A stretch of 64,000 bases of DNA from an uncultured bacterium (GCA_902761735.1 CACWLL010000012.1:1-64000); one strand, 5' to 3'. Numbered from the stretch's first letter, positions 46,833-55,391 are shown. Notes: generated by a model from the letters alone, not told the origin. A program made the numbers and translations.

Positions 46833-47401
46833 TGATAGAAGATTTTGATGAAGTTACTCAAAAAACATTGTGTGAGTTAGAAAAGACTCAGCGTGATTTT
46901 TGGAACATTTCTCGTCAAACTGCTGAGTTTTTGTATAATACAATAGTAAACGAGGGTTTTGTTTCCGGAATTGAAGTGGGCACTTCAAACGGATATAGCG
47001 GAATTTGGTTGGGTAAAGCATTCAAATCAAACGGGGGAGTCCTCAATACAATAGAGTTTTACGAAAAAAGGTACTCTATCGCACAAGCGAATTTTGAAAA
47101 ATGCAATGTGGCAGATGTTATAACGATAAGACCGGGGGAAGCTATAGAAGTTTTAAAAGCTTTACCCGAAGATTTAAAATTTGATTTTGCGTTTGTTGAT
47201 GCAAATAAAAGAGAATCAATTGATTATTTTAATTTAATAAATCCGCATTTAAAAGTCGGGGGTATTTATACTTGTGATAATGTGTTATCACATAAAGAAA
47301 AAGTGCAAACATACATAGATGCAATAAATGCGCATCCCGAATACAGACACACAATCCTTGATTTGCCTGCAGGTCTGTCTTATGCTCGAAAAATTAAATA
47401 A
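46832..47401 (+). CDS. SAM-dependent O-methyltransferase-like protein
   Basis: A class I methyltransferase of 189 residues. SGIEVGTSNGYSGIWLGKA is motif I (SAM-binding, E-G-S/T-G), LNTIEFYEKRYSIAQANF motif post-I, and FDFAFVDANKRESIDYF the motif II region, in the order of caffeoyl-CoA-type O-methyltransferases; GGIYTCDNVL follows. The substrate is unknown. It overlaps the beta-propeller gene by one base (TAATG), so expression should be coupled. Convergent with the ROK kinase gene, 8 bases away. Confidence 0.85.
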   Translation: MIEDFDEVTQKTLCELEKTQRDFWNISRQTAEFLYNTIVNEGFVSGIEVGTSNGYSGIWLGKAFKSNGGVLNTIEFYEKRYSIAQANFEKCNVADVITIRPGEAIEVLKALPEDLKFDFAFVDANKRESIDYFNLINPHLKVGGIYTCDNVLSHKEKVQTYIDAINAHPEYRHTILDLPAGLSYARKIK

Positions 47402-47409
47402 GTAGTAAT

Positions 47410-48360
47410 TTAGCTTTCAATAAGCATACTTGCTCCGATTACTCCTGCGCTGTTCCCAAGCTCTGCCGGTACGATTTCAACAGCTTCTCCCGCAATTTTC
47501 ATTGCACGTTTTTTAACGGTTTCTCTTATAGGATTTAGCAGGAAGTCCCCTGATGCGGCAACCCCGCCCCCAATTATTATTTTTTCGGGATTGAGTAAAT
47601 TAATTACACTGGTAAGTCCGATACCGATATATTCACCCATAATAGTAAATATTCTCTTAGCTACAGGGTCGCCTGCTTTAGCTGCTTCATAGACAATATA
47701 AGGTGTTATATCAGGGTTAGCAAGTTCTCTGAATTTAGTAGATTTTCCGCCTTTAATATAATCTTCTGCCATAGCAACAATTGCAGGACCTGAAGCAAAC
47801 GCTTCCATACATCCGGTGTCTCCGCACCCGCAAATAGGGCCGTCTTTCATTTGGAGCTTTATATGACCGATTTCTCCGGCGGCATTTGAGGCACCTCTTA
47901 CAAGTTTTCCGTTAATAATAAGTCCTGAACCGATACCTGTACCTACGGTTATACATATCAGGTTTTCGCAGCCTTTGCCTGCACCAAAGTTTAATTCCCC
48001 AAGAGCCGCACATCTTACATCATTGTCAACTCTTGTAGGAATATGAAATTCCTCTTCTATTTTTTGTGCAATAGGAACATCAACCCAACCAGGAATATTT
48101 GGAGCAAGTCTTACTATACCTGATTTATAGTCAACTTGTCCCGGAAATCCGAATCCTATACCTTCTATATCTTCTCTTGAAGAATCGGTTTCTTTCATCA
48201 AATCTTTAATTGCCTGTTTAATATTATCAACAGTGTATTCATATCCCATTTCTGCGTGTGTTGGAATTGAATTTGAATATATAATTTTACCATCGGGACT
48301 AACCAGTGCCAATTTTACATTAGTGCCGCCTACATCAATACCAATTCTGTTTTTTGCCAT
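47410..48360 (-). CDS. ROK family glucokinase
   Basis: Phosphorylates glucose or a related sugar with ATP. KNRIGIDVGGTNVKLALV is the phosphate-1 loop, TVGTGIGSGLIINGKL the second, AGEIGHIKL the ROK signature, and CGCGDTGCMEAFAS the zinc-binding CxCGxxGCxE motif. The ATG at 48360 has GAGAGGG just upstream; an in-frame start at 48414 lacks support. Product 316 residues. The glucokinase assignment is from the family; an N-acetylmannosamine or other sugar kinase is possible. folC lies on the same strand upstream. Confidence 0.92.
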   Translation of the reverse strand: MAKNRIGIDVGGTNVKLALVSPDGKIIYSNSIPTHAEMGYEYTVDNIKQAIKDLMKETDSSREDIEGIGFGFPGQVDYKSGIVRLAPNIPGWVDVPIAQKIEEEFHIPTRVDNDVRCAALGELNFGAGKGCENLICITVGTGIGSGLIINGKLVRGASNAAGEIGHIKLQMKDGPICGCGDTGCMEAFASGPAIVAMAEDYIKGGKSTKFRELANPDITPYIVYEAAKAGDPVAKRIFTIMGEYIGIGLTSVINLLNPEKIIIGGGVAASGDFLLNPIRETVKKRAMKIAGEAVEIVPAELGNSAGVIGASMLIES

Positions 48361-48433
48361 TTTCCCTCTCCATTTTAATATTAACCCTAACCTAATGATA
48401 GGACAAAAATGCAAATATTAAAAGAGGCATATT

Positions 48434-49609
48434 TTATTTTGACAAGACTTCCGATATCATATAAAAAGAACCGCATATTATTGTAATAGTATCTTTTGTA
48501 ACAGGAAAATCTTTTAATGAATTGAATTCTTTTGCAGGAAAAAGACAAGAATTTTTTAGTTCATCAATCGGTACAGATTGTTTATGGTTATATTGATAAA
48601 AATATATTTCATCTCCCTTAGAAAAAAGAGTGTCCATCATTTTTTTGTAATCTTTTGTACTTAAGCACCCGAAAACAAATCTACGCTTTTTATCAGGGAA
48701 ATATGTATCAAGACTTTCTCTTAATGCTTTTGCCCCATTTGGATTATGTGCCCCGTCAATTAAGAGCATTTTATCTTCAATAAATTCAAAACGGCATTGA
48801 TGTTTTACGTTGTGTAGCCCTCTAATAATAACTTCTTGTGAAATATTCGGGAAAACAAGTTGAATTGCGGCAAGAGCAAGTGACAGATTTTCTTGTTGAT
48901 AAGTACCCCTTAATGAGAGTTCAGAGGGGTCTGCAAAAGGTGAAGTCATAAGTAAAAGAGAATTACATTCATCAGCCTTATCTTTTATTGCTTCGTAGCC
49001 TTCTGTTGTAATTACAGGGCAATTTGGTTTTATAATTCCCGCTTTTTCAAAAGCAATTTTATCTTTTGTATCTCCGAGTCTGTCTGTATGGTCAAGGTCA
49101 ATATGAGTAATAATTGCGCATAGATTTGATTTTATAATATTAGTAGCATCAAATCTCCCGCCTAATCCTGTTTCTAATACCACAATATCAACATTTTTGT
49201 CATAAAAATATTTGAACATAACAGCTGTCAATATCTCAAATTCTGTAAGAGGGATATTATTATTTTCAGAAAGTTTTGTTATTTCAAATACATATTTAGC
49301 AAAATCTTGTTCAGAAATTTCTGTTCCGTAGTTATGTTCAGGGAGAAATAATCTTATTCTTTCTGTATATTTGAATATATGCGGACTTGAATAAAGTCCG
49401 ACTTTCTTCCCGTAGGCTTGTATTAACGATGCCAATATCGCACATACAGAACCTTTTCCGTTTGTTCCTGCAACGTGGATACATTTAAGTTTATCCTGAG
49501 GGTTTCCGAGCAGGTTCATTATTTTGGATATTCTGTCTAATCCCAGTTCAATTCTGAATTTGCCGGAGGATGTTATGATTTTTTCAGCTTGTTTATATTT
49601 TATATTCAT
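48434..49609 (-). CDS. folC: Bifunctional folylpolyglutamate synthase/dihydrofolate synthase
   Basis: Mur-ligase-like enzyme that adds glutamate to dihydropteroate and folates. GLDRISKIMNLLGNPQ and HVAGTNGKGSVCAIL (P-loop) are signatures, as are SPHIFKYTERIR, VLETGLGGRFDATN, THIDLDHTDRLG and LLIDGAHNPNGAKAL. The ATG at 49609 gives 391 residues and a normal N-terminus; a longer in-frame start at 49657 would run through the promoter. No SD is present; the promoter TTGAAA-17-TACTTT ends exactly 6 bases before the ATG. Confidence 0.94.
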   Translation of the reverse strand: MNIKYKQAEKIITSSGKFRIELGLDRISKIMNLLGNPQDKLKCIHVAGTNGKGSVCAILASLIQAYGKKVGLYSSPHIFKYTERIRLFLPEHNYGTEISEQDFAKYVFEITKLSENNNIPLTEFEILTAVMFKYFYDKNVDIVVLETGLGGRFDATNIIKSNLCAIITHIDLDHTDRLGDTKDKIAFEKAGIIKPNCPVITTEGYEAIKDKADECNSLLLMTSPFADPSELSLRGTYQQENLSLALAAIQLVFPNISQEVIIRGLHNVKHQCRFEFIEDKMLLIDGAHNPNGAKALRESLDTYFPDKKRRFVFGCLSTKDYKKMMDTLFSKGDEIYFYQYNHKQSVPIDELKNSCLFPAKEFNSLKDFPVTKDTITIICGSFYMISEVLSK

Positions 49610-49615
49610 AATATA

Positions 49616-49644
49616 AAAGTAGAATAAATTTTTTATTTTTTCAA
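49616..49644 (-). promoter_or_regulatory. Promoter predicting a leaderless folC transcript
   Basis: On the minus strand TTGAAA (49639-49644), 17 bases, TACTTT (49616-49621), then TATATT and the ATG. This is the most complete example of the leaderless pattern. Confidence 0.65.
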
Positions 49645-49697
49645 TAAAAACTAGCAAAAAAATTTTTTTTCAAGCTTTAGAACTGCTGGAGGTAAAA

Positions 49698-51674
49698 ATG
49701 AAAGTTCAATTAATAGATAATAGTTTAAATTTAAATAGTAACTCGAATTCGTACAAAAGTGCTAATAAAGTATCTTTTCAGGGGTGTGATATCAACCTTT
49801 TTCTAAGAAGAACGGTTATGCAATCAAGCGAAAATAAATTATGGCATGATAGTCATAATTTATCTAGGGTATCTGGGATAAGTACAAGGTCCTTTGTTTC
49901 AATATTAAGGGATGCATCAAAAAATCAATATAAATTGTTGAAAGAGATAGTAGATTCATATCATGTGCGAAATTGGACTTCAAATATAAAAAATGAGCAG
50001 TGTGAAAATCCTCAACTTATTTTAGACTTATATAAAATTATAGATAAACCGAATGAAACCCATTTAAGTATCATAAAGAATTCTCAAATGTCTTTAGAAG
50101 AATTATCTGAATTATTTAAAATAGCTTCAGATAAAGAGCGTTTATCTTTTGTAAATAGGATGCAAAACGAAGTTATGGACGGTTCGGCTGAATCTGCCAA
50201 GAAAATAATTTCTCTTTTAGAATCCCCGTATAGTGATAATATTGTAAAAGATTTTAGTACGTATAAATCCTTTTTCAAATTATATAAGGATTCAGAGGAT
50301 ATATCGAAGATTTTAAATCAATTATTGGCTGAAAATAAATTTGATAAGCATTATTATGATGCGAAACTAAGTGTTAAGAGATTATCAAGAAATCACATGC
50401 TATCAGATTTTTATAATAAAAATCAAAAATTTTTAGAAGAAAATTATTCCCCAAGTGGATTTGATTTGATGTATTTGATGGCAGATAAATTCCTTCCGTT
50501 TAGAAAATTATTGTCTGATGCTGATTATCAGGATATTTTAAATATTTATAAATCTACAACCCCTAAAAATTTGGCATTAAGACAGGAGTTAATGTTAAAA
50601 TATAAAGATGCCTATTGCGATGATGGTGAATCTGATATACGAGCTTTAAGAAAACTATATGACGCTATTGATATAGATAATAATGTAGCAGAATTTATTT
50701 CTAAAGCTATTAACGGAAAAATAAATGCAGATACAATTCAAAGTCTTTTAAAGACAGTAGAATTAGTGCCTCCGAAAAAATTAAATATTTTTTATAAGAA
50801 TATTATTAATATATATAATCAAACCTCTTCGGCGGAAGATTTGACAAACGCATTATTGAAAGATGTTGAAAATCCATTCTATACATCGCAAAAGATAAGC
50901 AGAATAAGACAAGATATGATAGATGCCGGTTTTTACACAGAACAAACAAAATTTCAAAGATTTCAATTATCTATAGAAAATATGTACAACCAATTAAAAT
51001 ACAAATTTGCTACAAGAAATTCTGAGGATGTTTTGTTGAATTTAAATGCCGAATATGATAAAGCAATAAAACCGATATCTGAAAACCCGGAAATGATTGA
51101 TTTTCATTCCGATTATACAAGATTTATGCCGAAAGTCAGCAATGAGATTAAAGCAGAGGTGAAATCTCCGGTTATATTCGTTAGAACAATAAAAGAATCT
51201 CCTCAAGCCAGAAAATTAAGAGTGACTTCTGATATTAACGGTATAATTGAACGCAAACTCGGTGAAAAGACTCTTGAAAAACAAAAAGGACAATATGCCG
51301 AAAGTGCTACTGTAATGAGATTAAAATTATTAAACGATATTTTTGATTCAATTGCTGTTACAAGAAAACAGCAACGAGCTAACGGATTAAGACCAAATAT
51401 CGAAAATAGAGATGCTATAAAAGTATTTAATCGTATAAACGGTAAAAATAAAAAGCTGGTTCGTTATATGCTTCGTCAGACAAATGGAAACAATGAACGT
51501 ATATATAATCTGAAGGATATTATTGCAATTGTTGATAATGCCGAAGCTCAGATTGCAAAAAACAAAAAGGCTGATAAATCTTTCAAAGCTGCGGATGCCA
51601 AGGCATATTATGAAAATATTTACCAATCGTTAGTTCAAGAACACGGTAAATTAAAACGTAAAAGAAAAATATAA
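49698..51674 (+). CDS. Large helical protein of unknown function with VSFQG motif
   Basis: The protein has 658 residues. The N-terminus is Asn/Ser-rich and then has NKVSFQGCD (residues 23-31), the recurring motif of this genome. The rest is predicted mostly alpha-helical, Lys- and Asn-rich, with stretches that resemble the helical regions of the giant protein at the left end (for example SLEELSELFKIASDKERLSF). The last 100 residues are strongly basic (KLKRKRKI end). No catalytic motif, signal peptide or membrane segment is seen. SD GGAGG 5 nt upstream. The stop codon lies in the first unit of a 13-bp tandem repeat. Confidence 0.82.
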   Translation: MKVQLIDNSLNLNSNSNSYKSANKVSFQGCDINLFLRRTVMQSSENKLWHDSHNLSRVSGISTRSFVSILRDASKNQYKLLKEIVDSYHVRNWTSNIKNEQCENPQLILDLYKIIDKPNETHLSIIKNSQMSLEELSELFKIASDKERLSFVNRMQNEVMDGSAESAKKIISLLESPYSDNIVKDFSTYKSFFKLYKDSEDISKILNQLLAENKFDKHYYDAKLSVKRLSRNHMLSDFYNKNQKFLEENYSPSGFDLMYLMADKFLPFRKLLSDADYQDILNIYKSTTPKNLALRQELMLKYKDAYCDDGESDIRALRKLYDAIDIDNNVAEFISKAINGKINADTIQSLLKTVELVPPKKLNIFYKNIINIYNQTSSAEDLTNALLKDVENPFYTSQKISRIRQDMIDAGFYTEQTKFQRFQLSIENMYNQLKYKFATRNSEDVLLNLNAEYDKAIKPISENPEMIDFHSDYTRFMPKVSNEIKAEVKSPVIFVRTIKESPQARKLRVTSDINGIIERKLGEKTLEKQKGQYAESATVMRLKLLNDIFDSIAVTRKQQRANGLRPNIENRDAIKVFNRINGKNKKLVRYMLRQTNGNNERIYNLKDIIAIVDNAEAQIAKNKKADKSFKAADAKAYYENIYQSLVQEHGKLKRKRKI

Positions 51675-51702
51675 TAGAAAAATATAATAGAAAAATATAA
51701 AT
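51664..51702 (+). repeat. Three 13-bp tandem repeats across a stop codon
   Basis: GAAAAATATAATA occurs at 51664-51676 and 51677-51689, with a third copy from 51690 matching for 11 bases. The stop of the upstream gene (51672-51674) is inside the first copy. Simple slippage is the likely origin. Confidence 0.85.
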
Positions 51703-52286
51703 TATAAAAGAGTCGGAGTCATCAATATTTGATTTTCCGACTCTTTTAACAATTCTTTTATATATGCATCATCGTTTTTTTTGCAAATATAACCTTTATC
51801 GGTTTTTTCAAAAATCTTCCACGGATAAGATGTTTCGTACCGTTCAATTTCATTGTTTTTATTTATAATCATTGAACGATACAAATTCTTCTGTTTTGTG
51901 TTTTCATCGATTTGGTACCATCTTATTACGGTCTTGTTATCTTTAGTTTTTTTTATTAAAAAAAGGTTGTTTCCTTTGTCAAATTCTCCATAAGGATATC
52001 TGTTAGGAGTTAATTTGCATATTTTGGCAATAAACCTATTATTTCTTATATATTCTTCATTTGATATTTCGGGCTTTTTAATATTATTTATGATAAAGCT
52101 TTTCATATTGTTTAAAGCGGGAATAAAAATTTTTTTGAAATACAGAGATATTTTATTGTTGAAAGTTCTGTCGTTATACAATTTTATTCCGCAAAAATCA
52201 GGCATGTAATTCTGATTGCCGGTGTTGTTTACGGCCGGTGTATAGAAATTATTATTAAAATTGTATGCCGAAATTTTATTAATCAT
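51702..52286 (-). CDS. Protein of unknown function with PDFCG motif
   Basis: The protein has 194 residues and no recognised family. The N-terminus (MINKISAYNFNNNFYTPAVN) is Asn-rich and followed by MPDFCGIKLYND, a likely variant of the VSFQG-type motif. A short hydrophobic stretch and a basic region lie near residues 45-75; the C-terminal half reads like a small beta-rich domain (NNLFLIKKTKDNKTVIRWYQI). SD GGAGA 5 nt upstream. The terminator hairpin encodes its last residues. Confidence 0.75.
   Translation of the reverse strand: MINKISAYNFNNNFYTPAVNNTGNQNYMPDFCGIKLYNDRTFNNKISLYFKKIFIPALNNMKSFIINNIKKPEISNEEYIRNNRFIAKICKLTPNRYPYGEFDKGNNLFLIKKTKDNKTVIRWYQIDENTKQKNLYRSMIINKNNEIERYETSYPWKIFEKTDKGYICKKNDDAYIKELLKESENQILMTPTLL
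51706..51747. terminator. Bidirectional terminator hairpin overlapping a coding end
   Basis: A 12-bp stem AAAAGAGTCGGA/TCCGACTCTTTT encloses a second small dyad ATCAA-TAT-TTGAT. It terminates the plus-strand gene, but on the minus strand it lies inside the last codons of the gene ending at 51702. Confidence 0.85.
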
Positions 52287-52329
52287 ACGTTCTCCGAAAA
52301 ACTAAAATATCCCTAAATAAAAATTTTTG

Positions 52330-53874
52330 CTACTTGTTATACATGTCGTTTTGATTGAACATTCTATACTGCAAAGCTTGCATCAAATGCGTTTGAGAAA
52401 TTGTTTCGACACCTTCGAGATCAGCTATTGTCCTTGCAAGTTTTAATGTTCTGTCATATCGTCTGCCGGAAAGCTGATATTTTACTATTGCGATTTTAAA
52501 CATTTCAGCTGCCGCTTCATCTATTTTACAATATTTTTTCACGAGTTTGGGCGTAAGTTCAGAGTTTGTTAAAATTCCCTCATTTTTATACCTTTCCACC
52601 TGAATTTTTCTTGCACGGACAACTCTTTTTCGTATTTGTTCGGAGGTTTCTTCTTCGGTTTTATAATTGAGTAATTCTTCCGACGTTAATCTTGGAACCT
52701 CAATTTGTAAATCAATTCTGTCCAATAAAGGCCCGGATAATTTTGCAAGATATCTTTGAATTTGAAATTCAGAGCATGTGCACTGCTTTTCTTTATCTCC
52801 TAAATGTCCGCAGGGACAAGGATTCATAGCTCCAAGCAAAATAAATTTAGCAGGATATTTGATTGATAATTTGGCTCTTGAAATAGAAACTTCCCCGTCT
52901 TCAAGCGGTTGCCTTAATACTTCTAAGACATTTCTCGGAAACTCTACCATTTCATCAAGGAATAGTACTCCTCTATGAGCAAGTGTAATTTCTCCGGGTT
53001 TAGGATTTGTTCCTCCGCCTATAATTCCGACAGGAGATGCAGTATGATGAACGGGGCGGAATGGTCTTATTCTCATTAAAGGTTCATCTGCGGATAATAA
53101 ACCGCTTACACTATATATTTTAGTAAGTTCTAAAGCTTCTGATAATTCCAGTGGAGGTAAAATTGAAGGAAAACATTTTGCCATAAGCGTTTTACCGGAA
53201 CCGGGAGAACCGAACATAAGCATGTTGTGTCCGCCGGCAGCAGCAATCTCTAAAGCTTTTTTGGCTTTTTGTTGTCCTTTTACGTCTTTAAAGTCGTAGC
53301 CATAGTCTTTTTCATTTATATTATTTAAATAGGCTTGAATGTCTACAACAGTGGGTGTGATAGGGTTTTCGGTGAAGTGGTCAATAACTTCGGCAAGAGT
53401 TTCTGCTCCATATACGTTTATTCCGGATACCAAAGCCGCTTCTTTTGCATTTGTTTTTGGAACTATAACATTTTTAACTCCAAAATCTTTTAATCCCATA
53501 ACAAGAGGTAAAACTCCGTTTATAGCACGAATACTACCGTCAAGGGATAGCTCTCCGACAAAACCGTAATCCTGAATTTGTTCTTGTTTTAAAACTTCTT
53601 CTTCAGCCTGTATCCCGATAGCTATTGGTAAATCAAAGTTTGTACCCTCTTTTTTCAGGTCTGCCGGTGCTAAATTAACAATTACTTTTCCGCCGGGGAA
53701 AGTAAGGTCAGAGTTTCTGATTGCCGAGCGAACTCTGTCTTTAGCTTCATTAACGGCAGTATCCGGTAGCCCTACAATACTGATATACGGGAGCCCGTTA
53801 ACTGTATCAACCTCAACATCAACTTTGTGCGGGTTTAATCCTATTACTGTCGCAGTTGTAACTTTATTTACCAT
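52330..53874 (-). CDS. comM: YifB/ComM-type Mg-chelatase-like AAA+ ATPase
   Basis: ComM is a hexameric helicase that helps branch migration during natural transformation. The N-terminal Lon-like domain begins VNKVTTATVIGLNPHKVDVEVD; the AAA+ core has MLMFGSPGSGKTLMAKCFP (Walker A), GVLFLDEMVEFPRNVLEVLRQPLEDG (Walker B) and ANPCPCGHLG-like MNPCPCGHLGD, with a C-terminal Mg-chelatase helical domain (KYQLSGRRYDRTLKLARTIADLEG). Length 514 residues. No SD: TATAAT with TGn extension lies exactly 6 bases before the ATG. Divergent from a glycosyltransferase gene across 45 bases. Hint of natural competence, not proof. Confidence 0.94.
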   Translation of the reverse strand: MVNKVTTATVIGLNPHKVDVEVDTVNGLPYISIVGLPDTAVNEAKDRVRSAIRNSDLTFPGGKVIVNLAPADLKKEGTNFDLPIAIGIQAEEEVLKQEQIQDYGFVGELSLDGSIRAINGVLPLVMGLKDFGVKNVIVPKTNAKEAALVSGINVYGAETLAEVIDHFTENPITPTVVDIQAYLNNINEKDYGYDFKDVKGQQKAKKALEIAAAGGHNMLMFGSPGSGKTLMAKCFPSILPPLELSEALELTKIYSVSGLLSADEPLMRIRPFRPVHHTASPVGIIGGGTNPKPGEITLAHRGVLFLDEMVEFPRNVLEVLRQPLEDGEVSISRAKLSIKYPAKFILLGAMNPCPCGHLGDKEKQCTCSEFQIQRYLAKLSGPLLDRIDLQIEVPRLTSEELLNYKTEEETSEQIRKRVVRARKIQVERYKNEGILTNSELTPKLVKKYCKIDEAAAEMFKIAIVKYQLSGRRYDRTLKLARTIADLEGVETISQTHLMQALQYRMFNQNDMYNK

Positions 53875-53880
53875 AAGTTG

Positions 53881-53913
53881 ATTATATCACGATATTTAAC
53901 TTTGTGCTATAAT
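53881..53913. promoter_or_regulatory. Back-to-back leaderless promoters of comM and the family 9 glycosyltransferase
   Basis: TATAAT on the minus strand (53881-53886) is 6 bases from the comM ATG; TATAAT on the plus strand (53908-53913) is 6 bases from the glycosyltransferase ATG. Both carry a TGn extension and neither has an obvious -35. The two genes are separated by only 45 bases. Confidence 0.6.
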
Positions 53914-53919
53914 TTCAAT

Positions 53920-54924
53920 ATGGATGAGAAAAAACGTATATTAGTTATAAATTTTGGCGGTATCGGAGATGAAATATTATTTCTGCCAACTTTAATATCG
54001 TTAAAAAAAGTGTATCCCAATTCATCAATTACGTTGGTTTTAGAACCTAGGAGTAAAGGGGTAAAATCTTTAACGGATACAATTGATGATTTGATGTTAA
54101 TTGATATAAAGGGAAAGAATAAATATTTTGAAATTTTAAAATTAATTGTAAAGGCGAGGTTGGGCAAATATGACTTGGCAATTTCGTCAGGCGGAAATAA
54201 GTTTATAAGTATAATACTCAGTTTAACCGGAATAAGAGAACGATACGGTTATAATACCGGAAAGCTAAGTGAGAAATTGTTGACAAAAGCTGTACTTTTA
54301 AATAAAGAACAGTATGCCTGTGATATGTATCATGATTTGTTAAACCCTATAACAAATTATAAGACCGCATTACCGGAAATAAATATTACGTCCAAACCCC
54401 GACGGGAAAATACAATATTAGTACATCCCGGGGTAAGCAAAATGAGTATCAGAAAAGGATGTATAAAAACTGTCGGGGCAGATGTTTGGGCAAAAGCAGT
54501 TGAGCTTTTAGTGGAAAAAGGAAAACATGTAATTCTTGTTGGCGGACCTGATGATGAAGATTGTATAAATACGATATTAAGTACGATAAGCTGCAAAGAT
54601 TCCGAAAATTTTGAAAACTATTACGGAAAAACCCGTTCATTGAAAGATTTGGCAGAAATGATATCAAGTGCGGATAAATTTTTGTGTTCGGATTCTGCGC
54701 CACTGCATGTTGCAGTAGCTTTGAGAACAAAAACTTATGTAATATTCGGCCCGACGGATTATAAGACTTTAATACCGCAGAGTGAAAATGTTATTCCTAT
54801 TCTTGCAAAGGACAATTGCGAAATCAAACCGTGTTTGTGGAAAAGACGAATGACAAGTTGTGAAAATTTGGATTGTCTGCAAATAACAGCGGAAGATATT
54901 GTCAATGCTGTATTAACAAAATAA
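53920..54924 (+). CDS. Glycosyltransferase family 9 (heptosyltransferase-like)
   Basis: GT9 enzymes add heptose or similar sugars to lipopolysaccharide core. RILVINFGGIGDEILFLPTL is the N-terminal signature; TILVHPGVSKMSIRKG, KHVILVGGPDDEDC, KDLAEMISSADKFLCSDSAPLHVAVAL and TYVIFGPTD are the C-terminal donor-binding blocks. From the ATG at 53920 the product is 334 residues; an earlier in-frame start at 53878 would overlap the promoter. It supports a Gram-negative type envelope. No other LPS gene is adjacent, so the sugar and acceptor are unknown. Confidence 0.9.
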   Translation: MDEKKRILVINFGGIGDEILFLPTLISLKKVYPNSSITLVLEPRSKGVKSLTDTIDDLMLIDIKGKNKYFEILKLIVKARLGKYDLAISSGGNKFISIILSLTGIRERYGYNTGKLSEKLLTKAVLLNKEQYACDMYHDLLNPITNYKTALPEINITSKPRRENTILVHPGVSKMSIRKGCIKTVGADVWAKAVELLVEKGKHVILVGGPDDEDCINTILSTISCKDSENFENYYGKTRSLKDLAEMISSADKFLCSDSAPLHVAVALRTKTYVIFGPTDYKTLIPQSENVIPILAKDNCEIKPCLWKRRMTSCENLDCLQITAEDIVNAVLTK

Positions 54925-54927
54925 CTA

Positions 54928-54956
54928 TTGACAATGAAATATGTGTTGCGTATTAT
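54928..54956 (+). promoter_or_regulatory. Promoter of tRNA-Cys
   Basis: TTGACA-17-TATTAT begins 3 bases after the glycosyltransferase stop and predicts a start about 9 bases before the tRNA. Confidence 0.7.
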
Positions 54957-54971
54957 AAAGGAACGAGATAT

Positions 54972-55042
54972 GGCGACATGGCCAAGTGGTAAGGCAGGAG
55001 CCTGCAAAGCTTTTACCCCCAGTTCGAATCTGGGTGTCGCCT
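54972..55042 (+). tRNA. tRNA-Cys (GCA)
   Basis: Acceptor GGCGACA/TGTCGCC, D arm GCC-AAGTGGTAA-GGC, anticodon loop CTGCAAA giving anticodon GCA, and T arm CCCAG-TTCGAAT-CTGGG. The discriminator is T, the Cys identity base. CCA is not encoded; a T-run follows at once, so the 3' CCA must be added. A small gene starts 26 bases downstream. Confidence 0.95.
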
Positions 55043-55068
55043 TTTTTAATACTAAGGGGTGAAAAGGA

Positions 55069-55329
55069 ATGTCAACGAGAATATTTGGGCTTTCAGAATT
55101 GCCGGTAGGAACGATAGCGGATGCAGTACAGATAAACAGTAACGGGCAAGTACCTCCGCCAGCCGTTGTACCTGCTCAAAGACAGATATACAAAAGTCAG
55201 GATTTACCTGCTGATATGTACCAAAGTTCAAAAAAATCAAATCTGATAATAAAAATGCGTAACGGGTTTGGTAAATTGATGAGCCACTTTAGTAAAGCAA
55301 AACCCAAAGCTAAAGTAAAAATTAAATAA
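55069..55329 (+). CDS. Small basic protein of unknown function downstream of tRNA-Cys
   Basis: Eighty-six residues beginning MSTRIFGLSELPVGTIADAV, then a Pro/Val/Gln-rich linker and a basic C-terminus (SKAKPKAKVKIK). SD-like GGGGTG lies 7 nt and AAGGA directly upstream of the ATG. There is no separate promoter between it and tRNA-Cys, so read-through from the tRNA promoter is likely unless the T-run stops it. No family recognised; the basic tail could bind nucleic acid or membrane phosphates. Confidence 0.7.
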   Translation: MSTRIFGLSELPVGTIADAVQINSNGQVPPPAVVPAQRQIYKSQDLPADMYQSSKKSNLIIKMRNGFGKLMSHFSKAKPKAKVKIK

Positions 55330-55342
55330 AATAGTAAGGGTG

Positions 55343-55391
55343 ATTTGCTCCTTGTCTGGAAACCGTAAGCTTTCGGGATAAGGGGGCAAAT
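55343..55391 (+). other. Structured intergenic segment (possible small RNA or terminator)
   Basis: ATTTGC (55343-55348) pairs with GCAAAT (55386-55391) and the adjacent CCTT with AAGG (55380-55383), leaving an inner region of about 26 bases with further pairing. There is no T-tract right after it, which argues against a simple terminator. Confidence 0.35.
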
